Part shown: one piece after another, positions 42,296-51,173 of the stretch
Numbering within the stretch: the first letter of the stretch is position 1
Layout: each line of letters opens with the position of its first letter
NCBI GenBank assembly: GCA_030432715.1
Contig: JAUIML010000003.1
Span: forward strand, 1 to 58,889
DNA from: Acidimicrobiia bacterium
GTDB lineage: Bacteria; Actinomycetota; Acidimicrobiia; Acidimicrobiales; Aldehydirespiratoraceae
DNA length: 58,889 bases
Direction of reading: 5' to 3'
The notes under the pieces: generated by a model
What the model saw: only the letters and a program-made list of their open reading frames with translations
The model's database searches: none
What the model was told of the DNA's origin: nothing
Made by a program: the position numbers and the translations under genes

Positions 42296-43275
42296 CGGGA
42301 GAGTGAATGGCCCACGCGGGATACCACCTCGTCCCAGTTGTATACCCGTCGGTAGACCTGCGCGGCAATGTCGCGATCGGCGACGTCGAGCGGTGCCCGG
42401 GCCAGGCCCTCACGGAGGAGACCGACGAGCTCATCGTGGCTCGCGAAGAACCGCACCCCACCGAGGTCGACTTCGCGGAAGATCGGGGTGTCGCGACAGA
42501 TCACCGGGGAACCACAGGCGCGAGCCTCCGCCACCGGGAGTCCGAATCCTTCGCTGTGCGACGGCACGACCGTGACCGTGGCCTCGTTGTAGAGCGCGAC
42601 CAGCGCTTCGTCGGAGACATCGGAGACCAGGTGCACCCGTTGGGGCGGGATCCCCTCCGAGGTGAGCACCTCGAGGGCGCGGTCCCGCCCCCGGGTCACG
42701 ACGGTGAGTCGGGCATCGGGTTCGTCGAGCGCGGCGAACGCCGCCGCGAGGTCTTCGAACCCCTTGTTCGCGTTCATCGAGCCGACATACAGGATCGAGG
42801 GACGGTCGGGGGTCGACGCACCCGGCTGCACCGAGAAATGCGGCTCGACGCCGGCTCCCACGTTGACGATGGTCGGTCCCTCGTCGGCGAGCCATTCGCG
42901 GATCGCATCGGCGCTCTGCTCGCTGATCGTGAAGATGAACTCCGCGCGCCGCGCGCCACGGCGAACGACGGTGTCGTAGTACGCGCGGTAGTAGCGGGGA
43001 AAGCCGAGCGACGGGTCGCGCTGCATCAACCCGTAGATGAAGATCGAATACGGGACCGAACGCAGAAGCGGGCTGCTGAACCCCATGCTGAGGAAGTAGT
43101 CGGCGTCACCCGTTCGCCGAAGGGCGCCGGAGATCTGCACCGGAGCGAGCGGCGTGCCGGCGCGCCCCTCGAGCGGGAGACGGCGGAGGCCCAGACCCTC
43201 GGTCACGTGATGGGCGTACCGGCCGATGCCGGACATGCCCTCCCAACGAGGGTCGGTGTAGACGGAACGGTTCAG
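42292..43275 (-). CDS. GT-B glycosyltransferase (GT4-like), probable CTG start
   Basis: 327 residues if started at the CTG at 43275, which overlaps the upstream TGA as CTGA. Family N-termini begin close to SVYTDPRWEGMSGIGRYAHHV, so the first ATG (within WEGMSGIG) would cut off a conserved strand, and no ATG, GTG or TTG lies in frame between that and the upstream gene's stop. Donor-site features are ILYVGSMNANKGFEDLAAAF, VHLVSDVSDEALVALYNEATVTVVPSHSEGFGLPVAEARACGSPVI. Inverting or retaining activity and sugars are unknown. Coupled to the FkbM gene by ATGA. Confidence 0.85.
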   Translation of the reverse strand: MNRSVYTDPRWEGMSGIGRYAHHVTEGLGLRRLPLEGRAGTPLAPVQISGALRRTGDADYFLSMGFSSPLLRSVPYSIFIYGLMQRDPSLGFPRYYRAYYDTVVRRGARRAEFIFTISEQSADAIREWLADEGPTIVNVGAGVEPHFSVQPGASTPDRPSILYVGSMNANKGFEDLAAAFAALDEPDARLTVVTRGRDRALEVLTSEGIPPQRVHLVSDVSDEALVALYNEATVTVVPSHSEGFGLPVAEARACGSPVICRDTPIFREVDLGGVRFFASHDELVGLLREGLARAPLDVADRDIAAQVYRRVYNWDEVVSRVGHSLSR

Positions 43276-45053
43276 ACGGATCTCAGGATCATGCCCTCTT
43301 GGGCGTCGAGTGTCACCGAGGTGACCAGATTGCCCGCAGGGTCGCGCATGGGTTCGTCCGGTGTGTAGGTCACCGGCCCGTTGCCGGGCTCGTTGAGGAG
43401 TACGACACCCTCGGTGAACTCGCGGACGAAGAGTCCGTCGTGGTAGGTCCGATCGGCGATCGCGTGCCCGAGATCGACATCGAACTCGCTCCACCAACCG
43501 TCGGGCGAACCCATCGACTTGCTGTCGGTGCTCACGAGATCGTTGCCGTTGTTCACGAGCAGCAGGGCGGCGAAGTTGTAGCGCTGCTCGGCTTCGTTCG
43601 TCGCCGACCGATCGACGAAGATCACGTTCGTACCGAGGGCATGGATTCGGTCGATGTTGTCGAAGAAGGCGAGGAGCGAGAACTTGCCCGCACCGCCTTT
43701 GAGGCCGCCATCGTTGACCCCCCGCTCGAGCGAGATGTAGTCGGCTGCCCGGATCGCCCGGTTGACGTACTGGTTCGAGAACGTCGGCGCATCGGCATAC
43801 CAGATCGTGTTGTGGACGATCTCGAGTTGGGGGAACTCGGCCCGCAACTGCTCCAGGAACTCCGCGAGGTATCGCTGCCAATCGGCCAGCGTCAGGGCGA
43901 CCCCGGTGCGCGGATCGATCGGGGTCGCCTCGTTGCCGTTCTGGTCGCCGAAGCGCCACATGAAGTTGACGTCGTCGAGCTTCAGTCCGGTGTAGCCGCG
44001 CTCGACCAGGTCTCTCACCTGCTCGACGAAGTCGGCACGGTACGCGGGGTTCCCGACATCCCCGGCGAAGTGGGCGCATCCGCCGCCGCACCCGAACGGG
44101 ATGTAGACCGGGTCGCCGTCCGCATCGCGCAGGACCCATTCGGGGTGATCGACCGATCGAGCATCGGATGCCGTGTCGGTGCTGATGCCGTAGGAGTTGC
44201 GGTAGGCCCAGACGTCGGAGAACGACTCGAGACGCGAGTCCCAGTAGGGGACGAACACGATGGCTCGGTCGACGTGCTCCTCGAACCAGGACCAGTGACC
44301 CCCCGAGGTCCACTGGTTCCACGACGAGTTCGCGGTCACCACGAACCCGGCGGAGCCCTCCGAGCAGCACACGGCCCCGGTCGAGTCGTCGGAGCCGGCG
44401 CCTTCGGACCGGAGCTGGTTGTAGAGGCGGATCAGGAACGCAGCCATCTGCTCACGCGTGACCACCGCCGCGGGCGAGTACTGCGTCGGCGAGGTGCCGG
44501 TGGTGATGCCGAGTCCGTAGATGCAGCCGACGGCCTCGACCGCGAACGAGGAATCGGGGACGTCGGTGAACGGCGTGGCGCCCGGCGTGCAGCTGTTGTC
44601 GCTGACCTCGTCGTAGAAGCGGGCCAGAAACGCAGCCATCTGTTCTCGGCTCACCGGTGCCCGTGGGGAGTACCGGGTCGGACTCGTCCCCGCGGTGATC
44701 CCGAGTCGATACATGCATCCGATCGGTCCGGCCGCGTACGAGGCGGCGTCGACGTCGACGAACGGTGTGGCGGCCGGGCTGCACGGCTGTGGGACCAGGA
44801 CCTCGTAGAGCCGCCCGAGGAAGGTCGCCATCTGCTCGCGGGTGACCGTCGCCCGAGGGCTGAACGTGGTCGGCGAGGTGCCGGCGGTGACGCCGAGGGA
44901 ATAGAGCGCCTCGATCGAGGGCTCGGCGAACGAATTGCCGATGTCGTCGAAGGGTGTCGGGCCGGTGGCCGCCGCCGTCTCCGCGGGGAGCAGGAGCGCC
45001 GCGATCAGCGCACACGTCATCATCGTGTGGCTGAGTCTGCTCAGTCGCTTCAT
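43272..45053 (-). CDS. Secreted glycoside hydrolase-like protein with three S-layer-homology repeats
   Basis: 593 residues, ATG at 45053. Signal peptide (MMTCALIAALLLPAETAAA). Three SLH-type repeats at about residues 33-85, 92-150 and 155-210, each with TPF-x-D(V/I) ... LG(V/I)T-x-GTSPT-x-(Y/F)SP ... REQMA(T/A)FL. They probably anchor it to the cell wall. The rest is a putative TIM-barrel hydrolase (HWSWFEEHVDRAIVFVPYWDSRLESF, GYTGLKLDDVNFMWRF, LEIVHNTIWY, ISLERG). DD in LKLDDVN and E in ISLER are catalytic candidates, as in GH114/GHL15-like enzymes. A paralogue without SLH lies at 46446-47852. Likely trims or releases the locus's own polymer. Confidence 0.8.
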   Translation of the reverse strand: MKRLSRLSHTMMTCALIAALLLPAETAAATGPTPFDDIGNSFAEPSIEALYSLGVTAGTSPTTFSPRATVTREQMATFLGRLYEVLVPQPCSPAATPFVDVDAASYAAGPIGCMYRLGITAGTSPTRYSPRAPVSREQMAAFLARFYDEVSDNSCTPGATPFTDVPDSSFAVEAVGCIYGLGITTGTSPTQYSPAAVVTREQMAAFLIRLYNQLRSEGAGSDDSTGAVCCSEGSAGFVVTANSSWNQWTSGGHWSWFEEHVDRAIVFVPYWDSRLESFSDVWAYRNSYGISTDTASDARSVDHPEWVLRDADGDPVYIPFGCGGGCAHFAGDVGNPAYRADFVEQVRDLVERGYTGLKLDDVNFMWRFGDQNGNEATPIDPRTGVALTLADWQRYLAEFLEQLRAEFPQLEIVHNTIWYADAPTFSNQYVNRAIRAADYISLERGVNDGGLKGGAGKFSLLAFFDNIDRIHALGTNVIFVDRSATNEAEQRYNFAALLLVNNGNDLVSTDSKSMGSPDGWWSEFDVDLGHAIADRTYHDGLFVREFTEGVVLLNEPGNGPVTYTPDEPMRDPAGNLVTSVTLDAQEGMILRSV

Positions 45054-45226
45054 GCGGACCCCTGGACGAACTCGGCACAAACCCGAGAAGGCACAGGGCC
45101 ATCCCGTCTCAGCTTGTATCGGCACCGCCCGTGCCCACTTGAGCGTGCAACCTAGCGGACGCGGATCCCGTCGTGGCGGCGGCCACCGGCGCCGACCCTC
45201 ACCGGGCACCGGCCTAAACTCCGCCG

Positions 45227-46438
45227 GTGCAACTGAGGAAGTCCTTGCTGAGCCGCGGGTCGACGCTGGCGTTCGACCAGATGCTCAGCAGCATGTCGAA
45301 CCTGCTGATGGGCCTCCTCGCGATCCGCTCTCTCGGGCTCGACGACTTCGGCGCGTTCTCGACCGTCTACGTCGCCTACATCCTCGTTCTCGGACTGATC
45401 CGCGCCGCCGTCGTCGATCCGTACATGGCGGGGATCTACGCGCATGACGAGCCGCACGACCGTCTGCAGCTCGTCCTCATCTTCGGTCTGGGCGGCTTCG
45501 TCTTCGGGCTCGTCGCGGCCGGGTCGATCCTTGCCCTCGACATGTCGAGCGTGACCGTCGCCCTGCTGCTGGTTCCGACGATCACCGGCGTCTTCGTGCT
45601 CGATGCCGTGCGCTACATCGGCTTCAAGGTGCCGGCGATGGCGGGTCCGTGCGTCGCCGATGGGATATGGGTGGCCATCGCACTGGTGGCGCTGCTGACC
45701 GTGGGCGACGAGCTCACCGTCGGCGAGGTGCTCCTGCTCTGGGCCGGAGCCGGCACGGTGGGACTCCTCGTCGCGATTCCCTTCGTGCCGCGCATCGAGT
45801 TCGGTCACGTTCGCTTCGATGCGCTCACCACGCACCGAAAGCTGCGGACCGCATACGCCCTCGACTATTCGCTCTCGAGCGGCGTCGGCCAGCTCGGCGC
45901 CCTGCTGCTCGGGGTGTTGTTCGGGTTCGCGGCGCTCGGATCGTTTCGCGCCGTCAGCCTCGTGATGCGACCGGCGACGACCGTCGTCACGGCGGTCCAG
46001 TCCGTTCTCCTGAACGAGTTCGACATGCGAACGCAGCGCCCCGGCGCGAACGTGCTCCGCTTCGCCCAACTGGTCGCGCTCGCCCTGTTGGCCATCTCCG
46101 TCCTCTGGTCGGCGTTCATCCTGCTCCTCCCGGAGAGTTGGTTGGTCGACCTGATGGGTCCTGACTGGCTGCGGGCGAAGAACCTCGTCCTGCCGGTGGC
46201 GGTCCTCAACTTCGGTCTCGTCGCGATCGTCCCGGCCCAGCTTCTGCTGCGCTTCCGACGGGCGTCCCGCTCGTTGTTGCAGGCGCGGGTGTTCGGCTCG
46301 ATCGCGCTGATCGGGGGGTTGCTCGTGGGTGACTACATCGCCGCGGTTCGCGCCGCGGTCTGGGGGATGGCCCTGGGCGCGCTGTTGGGCGCCGCGGTGT
46401 TCTGGATCGCCGTGTATCGCACCCCGAGCGAGCGCTGA
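45227..46438 (+). CDS. Wzx-type polysaccharide flippase/exporter
   Basis: 403 residues, GTG start. About eleven to twelve helices with short loops and the family's start (LLSRGSTLAFDQMLSSMSNLLMGLLAIRSLGLDDFGAFSTVYVAY: early helix and the LG-x-x-x-FG motif). Moves lipid-linked repeat units across the membrane. It stands alone on the plus strand between the two paralogous hydrolase genes, whose orientation is opposite; the second ends eight bases from its stop. A second, frameshifted flippase gene lies at 47964-49149. Confidence 0.85.
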   Translation: MQLRKSLLSRGSTLAFDQMLSSMSNLLMGLLAIRSLGLDDFGAFSTVYVAYILVLGLIRAAVVDPYMAGIYAHDEPHDRLQLVLIFGLGGFVFGLVAAGSILALDMSSVTVALLLVPTITGVFVLDAVRYIGFKVPAMAGPCVADGIWVAIALVALLTVGDELTVGEVLLLWAGAGTVGLLVAIPFVPRIEFGHVRFDALTTHRKLRTAYALDYSLSSGVGQLGALLLGVLFGFAALGSFRAVSLVMRPATTVVTAVQSVLLNEFDMRTQRPGANVLRFAQLVALALLAISVLWSAFILLLPESWLVDLMGPDWLRAKNLVLPVAVLNFGLVAIVPAQLLLRFRRASRSLLQARVFGSIALIGGLLVGDYIAAVRAAVWGMALGALLGAAVFWIAVYRTPSER

Positions 46439-46445
46439 GGTCCGT

Positions 46446-47852
46446 TCACACGGAGAAGAGCACCGCGGCCTCACGCGGACCGAGCGTGATCGACTGGACG
46501 AGCCGGCCGTCGAGGGTGCGCATGATCTGTCCGAGCTCGATCGTCGTACGGGCGGCCCCCGGTTCGGTCAGGAAGACGGCGCCGCGGCTGAAGGCCCGTC
46601 GATGGACTCCGTCCTCGAATCGCCGTTCACCGACCGCCGCGCCCAGGTCCGTGTCGAACCCGCCCCACAGGGACGACGGCGAAACGTGGGAGACCACATC
46701 CGAGGTGATCGCGTCGTGGCCGTTGCTGGTGAGGAGGGCCCCGCCGAGGTTGTACTCCAGCACCGCTGCGGAGTCCGCCGCCTTGTCGACCAGGACCACG
46801 GCCGCACCGTTCTCGTGGATCCGGTCGATCATCGCCATGAACGACCGGATCCCCCACCGGCCTCCACCGCCCTCGAGGCCGCCATCGCCGTAGCCGCGCT
46901 CGAGGGCGATGACGTCGGCCGACCGGATCGCGCGGTCGATCAGGGGGTCGGCGAGTCCGGGCGAGTCGCTGAACCAGATGATGTTGTGCATGATCTCGAG
47001 GTCGGGGAACTCGGCCCGGATCAGTTCGAGGAACTCGGTGAAGTACCGACGCCAGTCCTCGAGTTCGAGCGGGGCGCCGGTACGCGGGTCGATCGGCGTC
47101 GACGGACCCCCGTCGACCGTGCCGAAACGCCACTCGAAGTTGACGTCGTCCAGCATCAGGCCGGGGTACCCGCGGTCCACGAGCCCCGCGACGTAATCGA
47201 GGAAATCGGCGCGGAAGCCTGGGTCGCCGATGTCGGCGGCGTAGCGCGGGCAGCCGCCACCGCAGGCGAAGGGGATGTACACGGCATCTCCGTTCGCATC
47301 GCGCAGGATCCACTCCGGATGCTCGATGGCGCGACGGTCCTTGGTCGTGTTGACCGAGATGCCGTATGCGTTCTGGTACACCAACACGTCGCGGTAGCTG
47401 TCGAGACGCGTGTCCCAGTACGGCTCGAACACCACCATCCGGTCGAAGGTGGCGCCGAGCCAGTCCCAGTGTCCACCGGAGGTGTAGCGGTCGTAGCTCG
47501 ATCGAGCGTTGACGGTCAGGCCGAGGGTCCCCTCTCCGTGGGACAGCCACCGATCGGGTTGAGCCGTGGCCTCGACCACTGGCTCGACGGCCTCGGCGAC
47601 CGGCACGACGACCTCGGCTTCCTCGACCGCCGGCCCTGCGACCGCGACCACTCGCTCGACGGCCTCAGAGGCCGGCACCACGACCTCGGGCTCCTGGACG
47701 ACCGGCGCCGGAAGCTCACGGACGGCTTCCGTCTCGACCGTCCCCCCACGGACGGCCGCCACCAGCCCACAGGCCACCGCGACCACGAGGACCGCGGTGG
47801 ACCGGGCGACACCCGATCGACGGGGCCTCGGGGCCTCGGGGTGCTCGACCAC
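46446..47852 (-). CDS. Membrane-anchored paralogue of the SLH glycoside hydrolase
   Basis: 468 residues from the GTG at 47852, which has AGGAG seven bases upstream; the ATG at 47921 in the ORF track lacks one. One N-terminal helix (STAVLVVAVACGLVAAV), a Pro/Val/Glu-rich stalk with repeated units (EPEVVVPASEAVERVVAVAGPAVEEAEVVVP in part), then the hydrolase domain: HWDWLGATFDRMVVFEPYWDTRLDSY, GYPGLMLDDVNFEWRF, LEIMHNIIWF, VIALERGYGDGG. It matches the 43272-45053 protein along the whole catalytic part but has a stalk instead of SLH repeats. So one copy would be on the membrane and one on the wall. Confidence 0.8.
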   Translation of the reverse strand: MVEHPEAPRPRRSGVARSTAVLVVAVACGLVAAVRGGTVETEAVRELPAPVVQEPEVVVPASEAVERVVAVAGPAVEEAEVVVPVAEAVEPVVEATAQPDRWLSHGEGTLGLTVNARSSYDRYTSGGHWDWLGATFDRMVVFEPYWDTRLDSYRDVLVYQNAYGISVNTTKDRRAIEHPEWILRDANGDAVYIPFACGGGCPRYAADIGDPGFRADFLDYVAGLVDRGYPGLMLDDVNFEWRFGTVDGGPSTPIDPRTGAPLELEDWRRYFTEFLELIRAEFPDLEIMHNIIWFSDSPGLADPLIDRAIRSADVIALERGYGDGGLEGGGGRWGIRSFMAMIDRIHENGAAVVLVDKAADSAAVLEYNLGGALLTSNGHDAITSDVVSHVSPSSLWGGFDTDLGAAVGERRFEDGVHRRAFSRGAVFLTEPGAARTTIELGQIMRTLDGRLVQSITLGPREAAVLFSV

Positions 47853-47963
47853 CGCTGATCTCCTGTTCGGGTTCCGCACCTGCAACCGGCAGGGCCACCG
47901 CGGCGCGGCAGGAGTACCCATCGGCCCGGAGCACCGTTGAGTTGACGAGCCGGCGGCGAGATG

Positions 47964-49149
47964 TCAGCCGCACTCCGCATGGCCGCGCGCACCGCCGCCG
48001 GCCCGACGCAGTGCGAGCCATTGGGCGAAGGCGAGGTAGGCACCGAACCAGGTCGCGACCGCGAACAGGACCGCACCCCACTCGAGCCCCCCGATCGAGA
48101 AACCCACCACGGGCAGCGTCCACTGGGCCAGGGTCGCCGCCCAGCGGGCGGCGAGACTCTCCCTCGTGGCGTCGGCGACGCGAAGCGCGATGAGCGGCGC
48201 GCGCCAGACCGAAAGCCCCACGAACCGCGCCCCCGTCGCGAAGAAGAGCGCGTGCGACACCTCCGCGATCTCCAGATCGAACGGACCGGGCGCGAGTTCG
48301 GCCATGTTGGCCAGCGCGAGCACGATCATCCATCCCGACGTCAGGGCTGCGGCGACCACGGCGATCCGGGCCAACACGCCCGGCGCGACGACATGGATCC
48401 CGTTCGCGCGAACCAGGGTCGGTACCAGGAACGTGGACAAGGCCACGTAGACGACGGAGAGCGGAGAGAACACGAGCACCGCGGAGGCGACCGCACCGCT
48501 CGATTCGGCACTCAGCATGACGGCGGCCAGGAGCAGGAAGACGACGTAGACGCTGCGGGCGAGCGCCGCCTCGATGCCGAGCCGGACGCTCTGCCGGCCG
48601 GCAACCGCGGTGAAGGTCGAGCAGTCGACCCCCCGGGCCGTCACCCCCCTCAGCAGCGTCGGGCCGGCGCTGACCGTCGCGCCGAAGAGCCACGCCCCCA
48701 GGTAGCCCACGGCCGACATGGTCCAGAGCCCGAGCGCATCCCCGGTTGCGGCAGCGACCACCACGAACAGCCACACCGGGAGCGCCACACGCAGCCACGA
48801 GCAGCATCGTCCGCACGTCGCCCCCCAGGAGCATCCCGAGCGACGCGAAGACGAGACCGAAGACGAGACCGATCGCGAGGGCGATGGCCGAAGCTCCCGA
48901 GAGAAACCTCGCGTGGCTTCCGCCCCCGTCGTCGCTCCCGCGGAAGTGCACGAGGATCGCTTCGCCCAGCGATCCCTGGACAACTGTCACCACGAGCTGG
49001 CACGCCTGGAAGATCAAGGCGAACCGACCGAAGGTCGCCAGATCGGACGAGGTCAGAACGAGCGCGGGCGGCAGGAAGTTGGTGAGGCTGGAGACACCCT
49101 GCGCACCGATCGTCGCGGACGCGTTGCGGATCGCGGCCGCGCCCTTCAT
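47964..49149 (-). pseudogene. Second Wzx-like flippase, split by a frameshift
   Basis: ATG at 49149 overlaps the kinase-like gene (ATGA). The first ~120 residues (IRNASATIGAQGVSSLTNFLPPALVLTSSDLATFGRFALIFQ ... GGDVRTMLLVAA) look like a flippase start, then the frame turns into Arg-rich sequence. A different frame continues smoothly from about 48790 (LPVWLFVVVAAATGDALGLWTMSAVGYLGAW) to the stop at 47964 with the remaining helices. A one-base indel at about 48785-48800 explains both. Either a decayed gene or a sequence error; all helices are otherwise intact. Confidence 0.75.
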
Positions 49150-49991
49150 CGCGAGGCGAACAGGCGCCGCGCTTCACGCTCCACGACCGCCCAGTGGACC
49201 CGGCCGACCGTGCGGAGACCGACCTGGGTCGCCAACCCGGCGAGTCCGACTCGCTGGGGTTCCTGCTGGCGCAGCCGCGCCTGCTTCCCGAGCTCCGCCT
49301 CGACGGCCGCGAGGTCGGTCAGGTCGGCGATCGGCTCGCAGACGGCGCGGAGGATCGAGCGCTCGGGCCACACGAGGTGCGACCCCGGGCGGGCGACCCA
49401 TCGCGACAGAAGGCCGGCGGCGACCACTCGAGCCGCAGCAGCCGACACCGGCAGCACCGTGGCGGGGCCGAAGTCGAAGACCCACAGCTCCCCGCTCTTG
49501 GTCCAGCCGATGTTCTTGGGGTCGAGCCCCTTCCAGACGGCGACCTCGGGCGGATCGTGCGAGATCGTCCGTTCGTCGAGGATCGAACGCAGAGCCCGCC
49601 CGACCTGGCCGGCCGGCGCGGCGTGTCGGGGCAAGGCCTGGCTGATGGAGTCGATCGTGCTCATCTCGATGAACGGCGCCACCAGCAGCAGTCGTTCGTC
49701 GACTCGACCGAGGACGGGAACCACCCGCAGACCGTCGACGAGCGTGTCGGGCAGCGACGCGACGAAGTCGGTCTCTCCCCGAAAGCCCTTGTCGTGACGG
49801 CCGCCGATCCGGTCGGCGAACTGCTTCACGAAGTAGCGGGTGCCGTCGGCCGACTCGGCCCGTCCCACCCGAGACCAGTTTCGCTGCTTCACCGACTGGA
49901 TCGTGAGTTCGCCGACCCCGTCGACGACGAGACGTTCGCGGACGGTGATCACGTCGAGCGGCGATGTCGGGCGCGGATCGTCCATCGTCAT
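49146..49991 (-). CDS. Kinase-fold protein (APH/LPS-kinase-like) of the polysaccharide locus
   Basis: 281 residues, ATG at 49991 (a second in-frame ATG two codons on). Features of the protein-kinase-like fold: RYFVKQFADR with a Lys in the ATP strand, a conserved Glu in GETDFVASL, and WKGLDPKNIGWTKSGELWVFDFGPAT, where the usual catalytic H-x-D appears as G-L-D-P-K-N and the metal site as DFG. C-terminal ~80 residues are basic and helical. May phosphorylate a sugar or lipid carrier. Coupled by ATGA to the flippase gene. Confidence 0.7.
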   Translation of the reverse strand: MTMDDPRPTSPLDVITVRERLVVDGVGELTIQSVKQRNWSRVGRAESADGTRYFVKQFADRIGGRHDKGFRGETDFVASLPDTLVDGLRVVPVLGRVDERLLLVAPFIEMSTIDSISQALPRHAAPAGQVGRALRSILDERTISHDPPEVAVWKGLDPKNIGWTKSGELWVFDFGPATVLPVSAAAARVVAAGLLSRWVARPGSHLVWPERSILRAVCEPIADLTDLAAVEAELGKQARLRQQEPQRVGLAGLATQVGLRTVGRVHWAVVEREARRLFASR

Positions 49992-50198
49992 CGCCGTGCG
50001 CCGCGAGCCGCAGCCGGGCGTGGGAGTCGTGGATGGGTTGGCGTGCGATGCATGAGGGAGAACTCGGGAGAGCGAGGCTCACAGTACCGCTGACGAAGGA
50101 TCCGACTGCGGAAGGCGTGACGGTCAGTCGGTCGACCAGACGGCCCTGCGGGCTTACACTCCATCATCGGCAGCCGGGCGTAGGGAAGTAGGACACGA

Positions 50199-51173
50199 AT
50201 GGGCACCGGAGACCGCAGGGCCGCACGCGGTGCCGGCCCCCCTGGGGGTTCCGCCGACGATCTCGTGTCCATCGTCGTCCTGAACTGGAACAGCGGCGAC
50301 CTCGGCGTCGCTGCCGTGGCTTCGGCGTTCGCCCAGTCATGGCATGCCGTCGAAGTGATCGTGGTCGACAACGCCAGCACCGATCACTCGCTCCGACTGA
50401 TCCTCGACCGCCACCCCGACGTCGAGCTCGTCCAGAACGAGGCCAACCTCGGATTCGCACGCGGGATGAACAGCGGAATCGCCGTCGCCCGCGGCGCGTT
50501 CGTCCTTCCCCTCAACTGCGACGCCGAGCTCGACCCCACGTATGTCGAACGGCTGGTCGAGGTCCTGCGCTCCCATCCCGACGCGGCCGCCGCCGGCGGG
50601 CGCGTCTCATCGGGGCGGGTCGGAGAGTCGGGACCGCTCGCGGTCACGGCGACCATGCGAACCCGCAATCTGCCGGTCTCGGACCCGATCGCAGCCGACA
50701 AGCTCAACGGTGCGTGCCCGCTGTTTCGCCGCACGGCACTCGACCTCGTACGCGCCGAATTCGGTGGACCCTACGACGACTCCTACGACATGTACGGCGA
50801 GGACGTCGATCTCGCACTGACCCTCGGCGCACTCGGGTGGACGCTTCGCTACGAACCCGAAGCGCGCGCCACCCACGTGCGGTCGTACGGCTCGGCGCCG
50901 AGGGTGGCCGATCGACGGGGGCGTTTCCGTGTCTCGACGTTGGCGAACCGCCACCGCAACATCGTCCGCCACGCGCCCGCGCCGTGGCCGGCCACGACCC
51001 TCTTCGCGCTCGGACAGGACATGGGATTCATGGTCCTGCGGATCCTGGCCCGCGACCGCGACGCCGTTCGCGACGTGACGGCAGCCTGGCGCCGGGTGGT
51101 CCGGAACCTGCGCGCGGACCTGCGGAAGCGGCGGACGCTCAGGCGGCGGAAGGGCCAGGAGCCGAGGCGCTGA
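50199..51173 (+). CDS. Glycosyltransferase family 2 (rhamnosyltransferase-like)
   Basis: 324 residues, ATG at 50199 after AGGA. GT-A fold: VSIVVLNWNSGDLGVAAVAS, VIVVDNASTDHSLRLI, ANLGFARGMNSGIAVARG, LPLNCDAELD (D-x-D-like metal site) and YGEDVDLALTLGALGWTLRYEPEARATHV (the ED-x-D catalytic block). Adds one sugar to the lipid-linked unit. The C-terminal ~50 residues are very basic (RKRRTLRRRK). The last 35 bases overlap the convergent glycosyltransferase-like gene. Confidence 0.9.
   Translation: MGTGDRRAARGAGPPGGSADDLVSIVVLNWNSGDLGVAAVASAFAQSWHAVEVIVVDNASTDHSLRLILDRHPDVELVQNEANLGFARGMNSGIAVARGAFVLPLNCDAELDPTYVERLVEVLRSHPDAAAAGGRVSSGRVGESGPLAVTATMRTRNLPVSDPIAADKLNGACPLFRRTALDLVRAEFGGPYDDSYDMYGEDVDLALTLGALGWTLRYEPEARATHVRSYGSAPRVADRRGRFRVSTLANRHRNIVRHAPAPWPATTLFALGQDMGFMVLRILARDRDAVRDVTAAWRRVVRNLRADLRKRRTLRRRKGQEPRR

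Noticed and set aside
47716-49149. 477-residue ORF as a real protein
   Set aside because: After ~125 residues it becomes Arg/Gly-rich nonsense, while another frame continues the membrane helices; it is a frameshift product.
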